Positions 6,250 through 12,713 of a stretch of 12,890 nt of DNA are shown piece after piece. The notes below the pieces were generated by a model. The model searched no databases, had not been told where the DNA came from, and was given only the letters and a program-made list of their open reading frames with translations. A program made the translations under genes and the position numbers. The stretch's first letter is position 1; each line of letters begins with the position of its first letter. The DNA comes from UBA6902 sp964393845 (GTDB taxonomy: Bacteria; Nitrospirota; Thermodesulfovibrionia; UBA6902), in assembly GCA_964393845.1 (NCBI GenBank), contig CAYMUX010000096.1:1-12890 (forward strand). The letters run 5' to 3'.

Positions 6250-6519
6250 ATGAAGGACAAATCCGAGAAAGCCGCGGCGTTAAAATACAGGCATGGCAAA
6301 GACTCTGCGCCGAAACTTGTGGCCAAAGGCAGTGGCAAGGTCGCAGAGAAGATCATTGAGATCGCGAAGGCACACGGTATCCCCGTACAGGAAGACAAAG
6401 AACTCGTCGAGTTCCTCTCCATGCTTGACCTGTATCAGGAAATACCGCCTGACTTGTACAGGGCAGTCGCCGAAATCCTCGCGTTTGTGTATGCGCTGAA
6501 AAAGAATGTGAGAGTCTAA
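6250..6519 (+). CDS. FlhB C-terminal-like protein (FlhB2/YlqH type)
   Basis: The 89 residues correspond to the cytoplasmic C-terminal domain of FlhB/YscU export-gate proteins, the part after the autocleavage site. AAALKYRHGKDSAPKLVAKG (8-27), then AEKIIEIAKAHGIPVQED, then ELVEFLSMLDLYQEIPPDLY and AVAEILAFVY are the family's blocks in order. The NPTH cleavage motif and the membrane domain are absent, as is normal for this stand-alone family. The start follows the FliK-like stop by 2 bp, indicating translational coupling. It probably modulates substrate switching or export, by analogy with FlhB. Its function when encoded alone is unknown. Confidence 0.9.
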   Translation: MKDKSEKAAALKYRHGKDSAPKLVAKGSGKVAEKIIEIAKAHGIPVQEDKELVEFLSMLDLYQEIPPDLYRAVAEILAFVYALKKNVRV

Positions 6520-6548
6520 TCAATATTGTTTTCACAAATCCATCCCAC

Positions 6549-6578
6549 TGTAGGGGCGTATTGCAATACGCCCCTACA
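6549..6578. repeat. Perfect 30-bp palindrome between convergent genes
   Basis: TGTAGGGGCGTATTG (6549-6563) is followed directly by its exact reverse complement. It lies between the FlhB-like gene and the convergent M28 peptidase, and supplies the peptidase stop codon. The RNA of either strand would form a very stable hairpin, so it may act as a bidirectional terminator, although no U-run follows. Its GTAGGGGCG outer arms are shared in type with the hairpin at 12204-12222, suggesting a dispersed repeat family. Confidence 0.85.
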
Positions 6579-7605
6579 ATTCCTCTGCCAGTTTCTCTAT
6601 CGCAGATTTAAGACCCAGTACAACTTCCGCCATCCGTTCATAGTCAAGGATTTCGGGGACATCCCCAACTCCATGATATTGGGGATTTCTGTAAAAGGCG
6701 GTATCAGTCACCATTAGGGCATCATAGCCGAATTTCCAGAAAGACCTGTGGTCAGAAAAATCGACACCAGGGACAATAAATAACGTTGAGAGGGACTCGA
6801 CCGGCAAAGCCGTGCCTTTCTTAAAACCGATCTTTACACGATTTAAAAAGCCTCTCGACTGAAGATTACTTACCAGCATTATGAAATTCCCCCTGTCAGG
6901 ATACAGCCATTTCAAAAAAGACAGCGGCAAAAGCTGGCTGTCGGGTTCGTCGCTGAAATATCCTATCATCTCAAGACATATCATCCCCTTTACATCCCTG
7001 CCTGCCTGATTCAGGCTTTTGGCATATACATAACTTCCCATAGATTTACTTCGGAATAAAGGAGGTTCCTCAAGGGTAAATGCAACAAAATGCACCGTCT
7101 TATTAAGCGGCGTACCGGCAAGCAGCCTCGCCAGCTCAAGGAGTCCTGCAACCGCGCTCGCATTATCGTCCGCCCCCGGGGTACCGGTAACAGTATCATA
7201 ATGGGCGCCTATAACAAGTATCTCTTCCGGCGCTTTCATCCCTTTTTTCTCTACATATATATTTTTATAAGTCATTCCTTTGTAGTCATAGGGTTGATTG
7301 AAAACAGAATAACCATAATCACTCAATTCCGACGTAATGTAATCAATTGTTCTATTCAATTCATTTATTTGAAGATATCCCCTGGACCCTATTTCACTGG
7401 CAAGGACATTAACGGTTTTCCTGAGGTTGTTTTGTATATCTGCCTTCATCGTAAAATTAACTTGTCCCTCATCATTATTATACCGGTTCACCCTGGCGGC
7501 CGTGCCCTCAGTAGTCCCGTCTCTGTTGTAATAGTAGAATGCAATCAATAAGGCGCCTGTCAGCGATATTCCGGCAAGGATACATAATAATCTCTTTGAT
7601 TTCAT
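6574..7605 (-). CDS. Secreted or membrane-anchored M28-type metallopeptidase
   Basis: The 343-residue protein has an N-terminal hydrophobic segment (about 5-26) with basic MKSKR in front, so it is exported and perhaps anchored. The M28 zinc-aminopeptidase core is complete: H135 and D137 in GAHYDTVTG, D147 in GADDNAS as bridging ligand, E179-E180 in TLEEPP as base and ligand, E212 in LEMIGY, and H311 in YHGVGD. Co-catalytic zinc chemistry and release of N-terminal amino acids are family knowledge; the substrate is unknown. The ATG at 7605 has only a weak Shine-Dalgarno. The stop codon lies inside the 30-bp palindrome. It stands alone on the minus strand, downstream of hsp20. Confidence 0.92.
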   Translation of the reverse strand: MKSKRLLCILAGISLTGALLIAFYYYNRDGTTEGTAARVNRYNNDEGQVNFTMKADIQNNLRKTVNVLASEIGSRGYLQINELNRTIDYITSELSDYGYSVFNQPYDYKGMTYKNIYVEKKGMKAPEEILVIGAHYDTVTGTPGADDNASAVAGLLELARLLAGTPLNKTVHFVAFTLEEPPLFRSKSMGSYVYAKSLNQAGRDVKGMICLEMIGYFSDEPDSQLLPLSFLKWLYPDRGNFIMLVSNLQSRGFLNRVKIGFKKGTALPVESLSTLFIVPGVDFSDHRSFWKFGYDALMVTDTAFYRNPQYHGVGDVPEILDYERMAEVVLGLKSAIEKLAEEL

Positions 7606-7788
7606 TTATGTCATTTTTCAATGAAGTATATCACTTGCAGGGCTGATTTATTAAGTTTATGTAGGGAGAGTGAAATAATAAAAAAAAGGGGAAGCAGTGC
7701 ATAATCAACAGCCAACAAACGAGAAAATTTATTACATATTTACCCGTCTCCGTGCCGCTGAATTACTTACTACCACCCCCCTCAACCG

Positions 7789-8286
7789 TCATTCGATTTT
7801 TATTTTGTGTTCTTTTTTCTTCGCAGCTTCTGTTTTCGGGATCTTTACTTCCAGCACGCCGTTCTTAAACGACGCCTTTGCCTTATCAGTCTGAACCTCT
7901 GCCGGAAGAACAAATGAACGTTTAAATGATCCATACGAACGTTCCAGACGGAAGTAATCTTTTTTCTCTACCTTCTCTTCTTTCTTTTTCTCTCCTGAAA
8001 GTGTGATTGTGTCATCAGTCAGATTAACTTCAATATCATCTTTCGACATACCGGGAAATTCCGATTTTACTACAATGTTATCTCCCTCTTCAAATATATC
8101 TACTGACGGAGATGGTTCAGTCTCTTCTAACATCCGTGGTAAATCCGGCCACAGCGCACGGCTAAATGGTCTGCGGAAGAATTCATCAAACATCTCTTCC
8201 ATTCTCTCAAAAGGAGCAATCCATCCAGCAGGGCGATAAGGCATAAGTCCTTTTTTCTCTTTTATCCTGATTCTTTCAGCTGTCAT
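7789..8286 (-). CDS. Small heat-shock protein, Hsp20/alpha-crystallin family
   Basis: An ATP-independent chaperone that binds unfolding proteins. Of 165 residues, 1-58 are the variable N-terminal arm (MPYRPAGWIAPFERMEEMFDEFF is cut in two by the GWIAPF segment), about 59-152 the alpha-crystallin domain (PSVDIFEEGDNIVVKSEFPG ... ASFKNGVLEVKIPK), and IKI (162-164) is the C-terminal I-x-I anchor for oligomers. The ATG at 8286 is preferred because AGGAGG stands seven bases before it; a GTG at 8292 would be only one or two bases from that site. An excellent sigma-70 promoter lies about 90 bp upstream. Bacterial class A-like; no other heat-shock gene is adjacent. Confidence 0.97.
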   Translation of the reverse strand: MTAERIRIKEKKGLMPYRPAGWIAPFERMEEMFDEFFRRPFSRALWPDLPRMLEETEPSPSVDIFEEGDNIVVKSEFPGMSKDDIEVNLTDDTITLSGEKKKEEKVEKKDYFRLERSYGSFKRSFVLPAEVQTDKAKASFKNGVLEVKIPKTEAAKKKEHKIKIE

Positions 8287-8376
8287 TTTCACCCCTCCTT
8301 TCTTCTATTGACCGCTCATGAGAGCAGCCAATTTTATAGACAACCGCCAATGCGGTTATTGCTTCCTCTTAATTAT
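8287..8376 (-). promoter_or_regulatory. hsp20 5' leader with two small hairpins
   Basis: Between the promoter and start the leader carries AACCGC-ATTG-GCGGTT (8357-8342) and GCTC-TCAT-GAGC (8325-8314). The CUCUC within the second could alternatively pair with GAGGG of the Shine-Dalgarno. No CIRCE element is present. A temperature-sensing leader is possible but not shown. Confidence 0.3.
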
Positions 8377-8405
8377 TTTATAACACAGATTTACCCTCAT
8401 GTCAA
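8377..8405 (-). promoter_or_regulatory. Sigma-70 promoter of hsp20
   Basis: On the minus strand TTGACA (8405-8400), a 17-bp spacer and TATAAA (8382-8377): a near-perfect consensus at ideal spacing, reading into hsp20. The vegetative type of promoter suggests constitutive transcription, with any heat response coming from the leader or a repressor. Confidence 0.75.
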
Positions 8406-8505
8406 TAGGGTTAACTATCCATATAATAACAATATTTTAGGGCTGAAAATAATTCTGTAATGCATATAAATGACGGCAAGTAACAGTATGAAATATTGGC
8501 GAAAA

Positions 8506-8534
8506 TTGACCGGCAAGATATTTTTATTTATAGT
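8506..8534 (+). promoter_or_regulatory. Sigma-70 promoter of rsmD
   Basis: TTGACC (8506-8511), a 17-bp spacer and TATAGT (8529-8534). The predicted start near 8541 is only about 13 nt before the rsmD ATG, giving a very short leader without a Shine-Dalgarno. Confidence 0.65.
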
Positions 8535-8553
8535 ATGAAAGTCTTTTTCAAAC

Positions 8554-9072
8554 ATGAAAACTTCTAGAAAACAAAAAACATTAAGACCTACTACCGGTAA
8601 AGTCAGAGAAGCCCTTTTCGATATTTTGCGGGGCAAAATAGAAAATACCAGATTTCTTGACTTATATGCCGGTACAGGCGCTATAGGAATCAATGCCCTG
8701 AACGAAGGGGCCGCAGATGTTTTTTTTGTTGAAGAGAGTAAAAGAAACACTCAAAAGATAATAGAACTTACAAAAAAAAACCGGGCTTCTGATAAAACTA
8801 CAGTTATTACTAAAAAAGTCATATCCTTTCTTGACTGGGCAGAATTGCAAGAAATCATCTTTGATATAATATTTCTGGATCCGCCGTATCACACAGATGA
8901 AATAATGTATGCCCTGGCTGCAATCGGCAAGTCACACATCATAAAACATAGCGGAATTGTCATTGCAGAACACTTTACAAAAAAACCGTTGCCTGATATG
9001 TTCGACAGGCTGCATAAAATAAAAGATTATAACTACGGGGACTCGGTGCTGAGCTTTTATGAAGCTGCTTAA
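8554..9072 (+). CDS. rsmD: 16S rRNA (guanine966-N2)-methyltransferase RsmD
   Basis: RsmD methylates N2 of G966 in 16S rRNA using S-adenosylmethionine. The 172 residues show the entry block LRPTTGKVREALFDIL (10-25), SAM-binding motif I FLDLYAGTGAIGI (34-46) and the catalytic DPPY (109-112) in IIFLDPPYHTDE. Family members usually begin with an extra stretch of about 15 residues (RIISGKxKGRKL type) that is absent here; an in-frame TGA at 8536 excludes an upstream start. So this is a compact version or a slightly truncated one. coaD follows after 83 bp, the usual gene order for this pair. Confidence 0.95.
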   Translation: MKTSRKQKTLRPTTGKVREALFDILRGKIENTRFLDLYAGTGAIGINALNEGAADVFFVEESKRNTQKIIELTKKNRASDKTTVITKKVISFLDWAELQEIIFDIIFLDPPYHTDEIMYALAAIGKSHIIKHSGIVIAEHFTKKPLPDMFDRLHKIKDYNYGDSVLSFYEAA

Positions 9073-9119
9073 TTATTTTAAAAACACAATTGATATAATT
9101 TGTATAATGAATGTCTGAG

Positions 9120-9147
9120 TTGTTACTGAAAATGAAAGGGGTATAAT
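9120..9147 (+). promoter_or_regulatory. Candidate promoter of coaD
   Basis: TTGTTA (9120-9125), 16 bp, TATAAT (9142-9147). It would start transcription almost at the coaD ATG (9156), making a leaderless mRNA. A further TATAAT at 9102-9107 could belong to another start. coaD could also be read through from rsmD. Confidence 0.4.
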
Positions 9148-9155
9148 AAGCCATA

Positions 9156-9665
9156 ATGAAAAAGTCACGGAATAAAGTCGCCATATATCCCGGCACATTC
9201 GATCCAATTACCAACGGGCATATTGACCTGATTAAAAGGACCCTCAAAATATTTGATGAAATAATAATCGCCGTTGCCCCGAGTAAGAAAAAACAGCCGT
9301 TATTTACAGTAGATGAAAGGATTGCATTAATTAATCGATCTATCAAAGATATACATGGGGCCAGGGCAGACTCCTTTAACAGGCTTCTTGTTGATTATGT
9401 AATAAGCAATAAAGGTATTGCGATCATCAGAGGGCTTCGGGCAGTCTCGGATTTTGAATATGAACTTCAGATGGCCCTTATGAACAGACGTCTTGATTCA
9501 AATATTGAAACAGTCTTTATGATGCCGAGTGAAAAGTATACATTCCTTTCATCAACAGTGGTTAAAGAAGTTGTCTCCTTCGGGGGGTCTGTTAAAGGGC
9601 TTGTGCCGGAAGCAGTTGAAAAAGCCCTCAACAATAAATTTAATAATAAAGGGGGCCAGGTATAA
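9156..9665 (+). CDS. coaD: Phosphopantetheine adenylyltransferase
   Basis: CoaD joins ATP and 4'-phosphopantetheine to dephospho-CoA, the fourth step of coenzyme A synthesis, in the cytosol. The 169 residues are of usual length. YPGTFDPITNGH (11-22) is the nucleotidyltransferase motif, with H22 the HxGH-type histidine and T14 a substrate-contact position; RGLRAVSDFEYELQMALMNR (92-111) and SSTVVKE (132-138) are the other signatures. The ATG at 9156 is the only sensible start; AAAGGGG lies rather far (about 16 bases) upstream. It follows rsmD on the same strand. All key residues appear present. Confidence 0.97.
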   Translation: MKKSRNKVAIYPGTFDPITNGHIDLIKRTLKIFDEIIIAVAPSKKKQPLFTVDERIALINRSIKDIHGARADSFNRLLVDYVISNKGIAIIRGLRAVSDFEYELQMALMNRRLDSNIETVFMMPSEKYTFLSSTVVKEVVSFGGSVKGLVPEAVEKALNNKFNNKGGQV

Positions 9666-9669
9666 ATCT

Positions 9670-9768
9670 GGACCCTTATTTTGCTATTTGAAATTTAAGT
9701 AATCAGGTCCTTCGTGCTTGACCGGACAAAGCAGGTAGAAATCTAAAGGGCAGTCCGGGTCCCTGATT
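9670..9768. ncRNA. Structured intergenic element after coaD (possible terminator or small RNA)
   Basis: AATCAGG (9701-9707) pairs with CCTGATT (9762-9768), and within it CCGGAC (9722-9727) with GTCCGG (9753-9758), making a nested hairpin followed by TTTATTAT. GGACCC at 9670-9675 could instead pair with GGGTCC at 9757-9762, a mutually exclusive fold. On the minus strand the same stretch is also open (DPDCPLDFYLLCPVKHEG) with no start codon. It may be a coaD terminator, a structured RNA or a dispersed repeat. Confidence 0.4.
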
Positions 9769-9816
9769 TTATTATAAAAATATTTCTGCGTTTTTCATTT
9801 TGAATTTTTCAATTAC

Positions 9817-10680
9817 ATGGGTTATTTAAAAATCATCACCGCTATTCTTATCTGGAGCTCCCTCGGGATATTCATCAGAAAGATTGAATTGCCGAACCAT
9901 TGCATCATCTTTTATGCAGCCGTAATTGCGGGATCACTTCAATTTATCCTGTTATCATCAACCGGTTTATTAAAAAAATCAAAACGGTCCCATAACAGCT
10001 CCAAAAGCGCTCTATTCCTTATCTTATCCCCGATCTGTTTTATGGCAAATGCATTGTTATTTTACTTTGCCTTCAGAAATACAACTATAGCCAATGCCGT
10101 GCTTACGCATTATACTGCTCCGGTCTTTGTAGCAATCCTTGCCCCGATACTGTTAAAAGAAAGCCTTCATAGAACAACCTGGCTCGCAATTATAATCTCA
10201 TCAATAGGGCTGTGGTTGATCCTCGGCGGGAAGCCGTCTGATACCGAAGCGCTTTACGGAAGCAGGGAGCGCCTTGCAGTTATTGCAGGCGCTTTGTCCG
10301 GACTGGCATATGCTTTTTTAATTCTAATTCTCAGAAAGATAGCTCACCTGTATTCTTCCCTTTTCATAACATTTATACAAAACGGCATCGTTGCCATTGT
10401 TTTATTGCCTTTCGTAATCAGGACACCTATATCAATGCAGGCCCTGCCGTATCTCATAACAATGGGAGTAGTACACTCCACCATTGCTCCGCTGCTTTAT
10501 GTTCAGGGATTAAGAAGTGTGAAGGCAAATGAGGCGGCCATACTCGGATACTTCGAGCCTGTCGGAGCTACACTATTGGCGCTTATCTTTTTACATGAGA
10601 GACCGGGTTTGATATCATTACTCGGCGGGGCATTGATTCTGTTTTCAGGGTATATGATTTTAAAGACCAGAACAAATTAA
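9817..10680 (+). CDS. EamA-family (DMT superfamily) transporter
   Basis: A 287-residue integral membrane protein with about ten hydrophobic segments arranged as two EamA repeats (roughly 1-139 and 150-283), the classic 10-TMS drug/metabolite transporter design. Typical motifs are AILIWSSLGIFIRK near the start, NALLFYFAFRNTTIANAVLT and HYTAPVFVAILAPILLKE closing repeat one, and ANEAAILGYFEPVGATLLAL in repeat two. These transporters export or import small metabolites such as amino acids or nucleosides; the substrate cannot be deduced. There is no Shine-Dalgarno before the ATG. It stands after the structured intergenic element and is not obviously in an operon. Confidence 0.93.
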   Translation: MGYLKIITAILIWSSLGIFIRKIELPNHCIIFYAAVIAGSLQFILLSSTGLLKKSKRSHNSSKSALFLILSPICFMANALLFYFAFRNTTIANAVLTHYTAPVFVAILAPILLKESLHRTTWLAIIISSIGLWLILGGKPSDTEALYGSRERLAVIAGALSGLAYAFLILILRKIAHLYSSLFITFIQNGIVAIVLLPFVIRTPISMQALPYLITMGVVHSTIAPLLYVQGLRSVKANEAAILGYFEPVGATLLALIFLHERPGLISLLGGALILFSGYMILKTRTN

Positions 10681-10685
10681 AACCG

Positions 10686-10733
10686 TCACAATATTTCCAG
10701 CATAATATCTTTGTTTAAGTTCGAATATTGTGA
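10686..10733. promoter_or_regulatory. Inverted repeat upstream of the JAMM peptidase gene
   Basis: TCACAATATT (10686-10695) and AATATTGTGA (10724-10733) are perfect inverted arms around 28 bases. It lies after the eamA stop and just before the next gene, so it may be an operator or a weak terminator. The arms are AT-rich. Confidence 0.35.
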
Positions 10734-10747
10734 AATAATAAACTCAT

Positions 10748-11200
10748 ATGAAATTTAATAAAGACATTAAAGATAAAATATACAAGCACGCTTTACAGGA
10801 GTACCCTGATGAGTGCTGCGGTATTGTAACGGGCGATAGCGATATGCAGAAGGTGCATCTTTGCGAAAATATTCAAAACAGACTTCATACAGAAGATCCG
10901 GAAAGATATCAGAGAGATGCCCGCACAGCTTATGTTATTGAAAGAAGCCGGTTTGATGACATCCTGTCTCATGCAAAAGAAAATGGCGAAGAGCTTATAG
11001 CTTTTTATCATTCACATCCTGAACATGAAGCATATTTTTCGGAAGAAGATTTTGCAGCTCAAACCGTCTTTGGCGAACCGGAATTCCCCGAGGCCTTACA
11101 CGTAGTTGTTTCTGTTATGACCGGTAAAATTCATGATATGAAGTGCTATAAATGGGACGGCAGTGTTCAGGTTTTTATAGCTGTTGAAAATTGCTGTTAA
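10748..11200 (+). CDS. M67-family (JAMM/MPN) metallopeptidase
   Basis: A 150-residue zinc peptidase of the JAB/MPN fold. The motif is complete: E22 in PDECCGIVTG, then H88 and H90 in FYHSHP, S98 and D101, giving H-x-H-x7-S-x2-D. In bacteria this family (such as Mec) cleaves sulfur-carrier proteins of the MoaD/ThiS type or other C-terminal extensions, but no such carrier gene is adjacent, so the substrate is unknown. The protein ends in two cysteines, and C23-C24 adjoin the catalytic Glu. The start at 10748 has no Shine-Dalgarno; it is preceded by AACTCAT, exactly as the FliK-like gene is. Confidence 0.92.
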   Translation: MKFNKDIKDKIYKHALQEYPDECCGIVTGDSDMQKVHLCENIQNRLHTEDPERYQRDARTAYVIERSRFDDILSHAKENGEELIAFYHSHPEHEAYFSEEDFAAQTVFGEPEFPEALHVVVSVMTGKIHDMKCYKWDGSVQVFIAVENCC

Positions 11201-11263
11201 ACGCTTTTATCGTGATACAATTCAGATAAGAACTTACGTATTTAAAATTTAATCAGTAAACCA

Positions 11264-11288
11264 CGTTAGAAAACTAATTTCTCTAACG
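11264..11288. promoter_or_regulatory. Inverted repeat before the universal stress protein gene
   Basis: CGTTAGA (11264-11270) and TCTAACG (11282-11288) around 11 bases, ending just upstream of the AAAGGGGG Shine-Dalgarno. It could be an operator or a leader hairpin. Confidence 0.4.
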
Positions 11289-11306
11289 GAGTAAAGGGGG
11301 ATTACG

Positions 11307-12194
11307 ATGAAAATACTATTAGCCACGGACGGCTCGGAATATTCCGAGAAAGCAGCAAAGTTTTTAGCAGGGTTTAATTTTTCCCCGGATGATGAGATTA
11401 ATATTTTGCATGCCATAAGCTGGATTCCGGTTGCAACTGAATGGGAAGCCCTCTACTACAATTTCAGAGAAATAAGAGACGAAGTCGTTCCGAAGATACT
11501 TGCTTCAACAGCAGATATTCTAAAACCGGTCAAAGCAAAAATCAGCACCTCATTTAAAGAAGATTATCCCGATAAGGCTATAGTGGATGCAGCGGAAGAA
11601 TCAGGAGTTGATCTTATTGTTATGGGGGCAAGGGGAATGAGAGGAATCGGATCTTATATTATTGGAAGTGTTACAAAACTCGTGGCGCTCAAATCATCCA
11701 GGCCTGTCCTTATTGTCAGACCGCCTCAGAAGGAAATGTCCGGCAAGTTAAAGGTCATCTTTGCGACTGACGGCTCTGTTTATTCTGATGCTATAGGGAA
11801 ATTTTTGTTGTCAATACCGTTCCCCGATAATACTGAATTAACCATCCTGAATGTCATACCAACTGTTTTTGAAGATATACCGGAAAGATTCGCCATTGAA
11901 ATAAACGACAGGATTAAAAATATTATAGCCGGTACAAAAGAAAAGGAATCGAAAGATTCGGAGGAGATAATTGAAAAGGCCCGTAAAGATTTAAGCGGCA
12001 AATTTGCCAAAATAGAAAAACTTACCAGATTCGGTGACCCTTCCGTGGAAATTCCTGCCGCAGCAGATGCTGCAGATGCAGATATAATTGCAGTTGGAAC
12101 CAGAGGGATGAGAGGCATTAAGGGAGTGTTCGGAAGTGTTTCAAGATACATAATTAATCATTCCGGATGTTCCGTTTTGATCGGGAAGAAATGA
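11307..12194 (+). CDS. Universal stress protein, tandem UspA domains
   Basis: The 295 residues are two UspA domains in tandem (about 1-140 and 147-295). Domain one opens MKILLATDGSEYSEKA and ends with the ATP-binding block G107-x2-G110-x9-G120-S121 in MGARGMRGIGSYIIGS. Domain two opens KVIFATDGSVYSD and ends GTRGMRGIKGVFGSVSR, where the spacing before G276-S277 is one residue shorter (G264-x2-G267-x8-G). Both look capable of nucleotide binding, though the second may differ. Such proteins bind ATP or AMP and are induced under growth arrest or stress; the partner is unknown. The start has AAAGGGGG six bases upstream, among the best ribosome sites here. Confidence 0.95.
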   Translation: MKILLATDGSEYSEKAAKFLAGFNFSPDDEINILHAISWIPVATEWEALYYNFREIRDEVVPKILASTADILKPVKAKISTSFKEDYPDKAIVDAAEESGVDLIVMGARGMRGIGSYIIGSVTKLVALKSSRPVLIVRPPQKEMSGKLKVIFATDGSVYSDAIGKFLLSIPFPDNTELTILNVIPTVFEDIPERFAIEINDRIKNIIAGTKEKESKDSEEIIEKARKDLSGKFAKIEKLTRFGDPSVEIPAAADAADADIIAVGTRGMRGIKGVFGSVSRYIINHSGCSVLIGKK

Positions 12195-12203
12195 CCTGCA
12201 AAA

Positions 12204-12222
12204 GGGCGGGGAGACCCCGCCC
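12204..12222. repeat. GC-rich hairpin GGGCGGGG-AGA-CCCCGCCC
   Basis: Perfect 8-bp stem with a 3-base loop, followed by CTACAA. It lies 9 bp after the usp stop codon and probably helps to end transcription, though no U-run follows. CGCCCCTACAA is the same outer arm as at 6571-6580, so both may belong to one dispersed repeat type. Confidence 0.75.
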
Positions 12223-12260
12223 CTACAACTCACAACATCATTTCTTGTATTCTATCTAGA

Positions 12261-12665
12261 ATGCCATCACTAAGAGGACATCATCTTATATGCCTTCATT
12301 TCTTTAACGGAGAAGGTTATGGTCCGGATTTCATCAAGAATCTCGGAATCACCCTTAAAACAATCGAATATACAGCTGTGAAAATCTGCTCCGGTGCAGA
12401 TGACATATGCAGGAAATGCCCCTATCTGATAAACAATACCTGCAATTACGATAAGAACGCGGAAGACGAAATAAATAATATGGACAGTAAGGCGCTGGCT
12501 TTGTTAAACCTGTCTGCCGGCAATGAAGTCAGTTGGACCAAAACCAGGGAAATGCTTCCCCGTATATTCACGCAATGGTACGAGTCGTATTGTAATGATT
12601 GTGACTGGTTGAAGGTTTGTGAGAAGAACGGGTTTTTTCAGAGCTTACTGCTTGATAAGCTTTAA
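12261..12665 (+). CDS. DUF1284 cysteine-rich protein (probable iron-sulfur protein)
   Basis: A 134-residue protein with the DUF1284 signature LRGHHLICLHFFNGEGYGP (4-22). Seven further cysteines, C43, C50, C53 (ICRKCP), C61, C111, C114 and C120, suggest one or two metal or iron-sulfur sites: C43/C50/C53/C61 as one group and C111-x2-C114-x5-C120 as another, with H7, H8 or C11 as possible added ligands. Function is unknown for the family. It has no signal peptide and is likely cytosolic. The ATG at 12261 follows TCTAGA without a clear Shine-Dalgarno. It converges with the cheB remnant. Confidence 0.85.
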   Translation: MPSLRGHHLICLHFFNGEGYGPDFIKNLGITLKTIEYTAVKICSGADDICRKCPYLINNTCNYDKNAEDEINNMDSKALALLNLSAGNEVSWTKTREMLPRIFTQWYESYCNDCDWLKVCEKNGFFQSLLLDKL

Positions 12666-12713
12666 AGTCTTCCTGGGGATATAAGCTTATGGGAACAGCG
12701 GAGAGAATATAAT

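Noticed and set aside
6293..6535. Alternative frames over the FlhB-like gene
   Set aside because: They are Arg/Ser-rich shadow frames; the FlhB-type frame has clear family blocks.
7611..7788. Possible small gene between the M28 peptidase and hsp20 (plus-strand frame from 7697)
   Set aside because: Most of it is antisense to the end of hsp20, and the rest has no ribosome site or recognisable motif. I see nothing else in this gap apart from AT-rich sequence.
9666..9816. tRNA gene in the coaD-eamA gap
   Set aside because: The stems do not form a cloverleaf with T-loop and acceptor arms; only the nested hairpin is supported.
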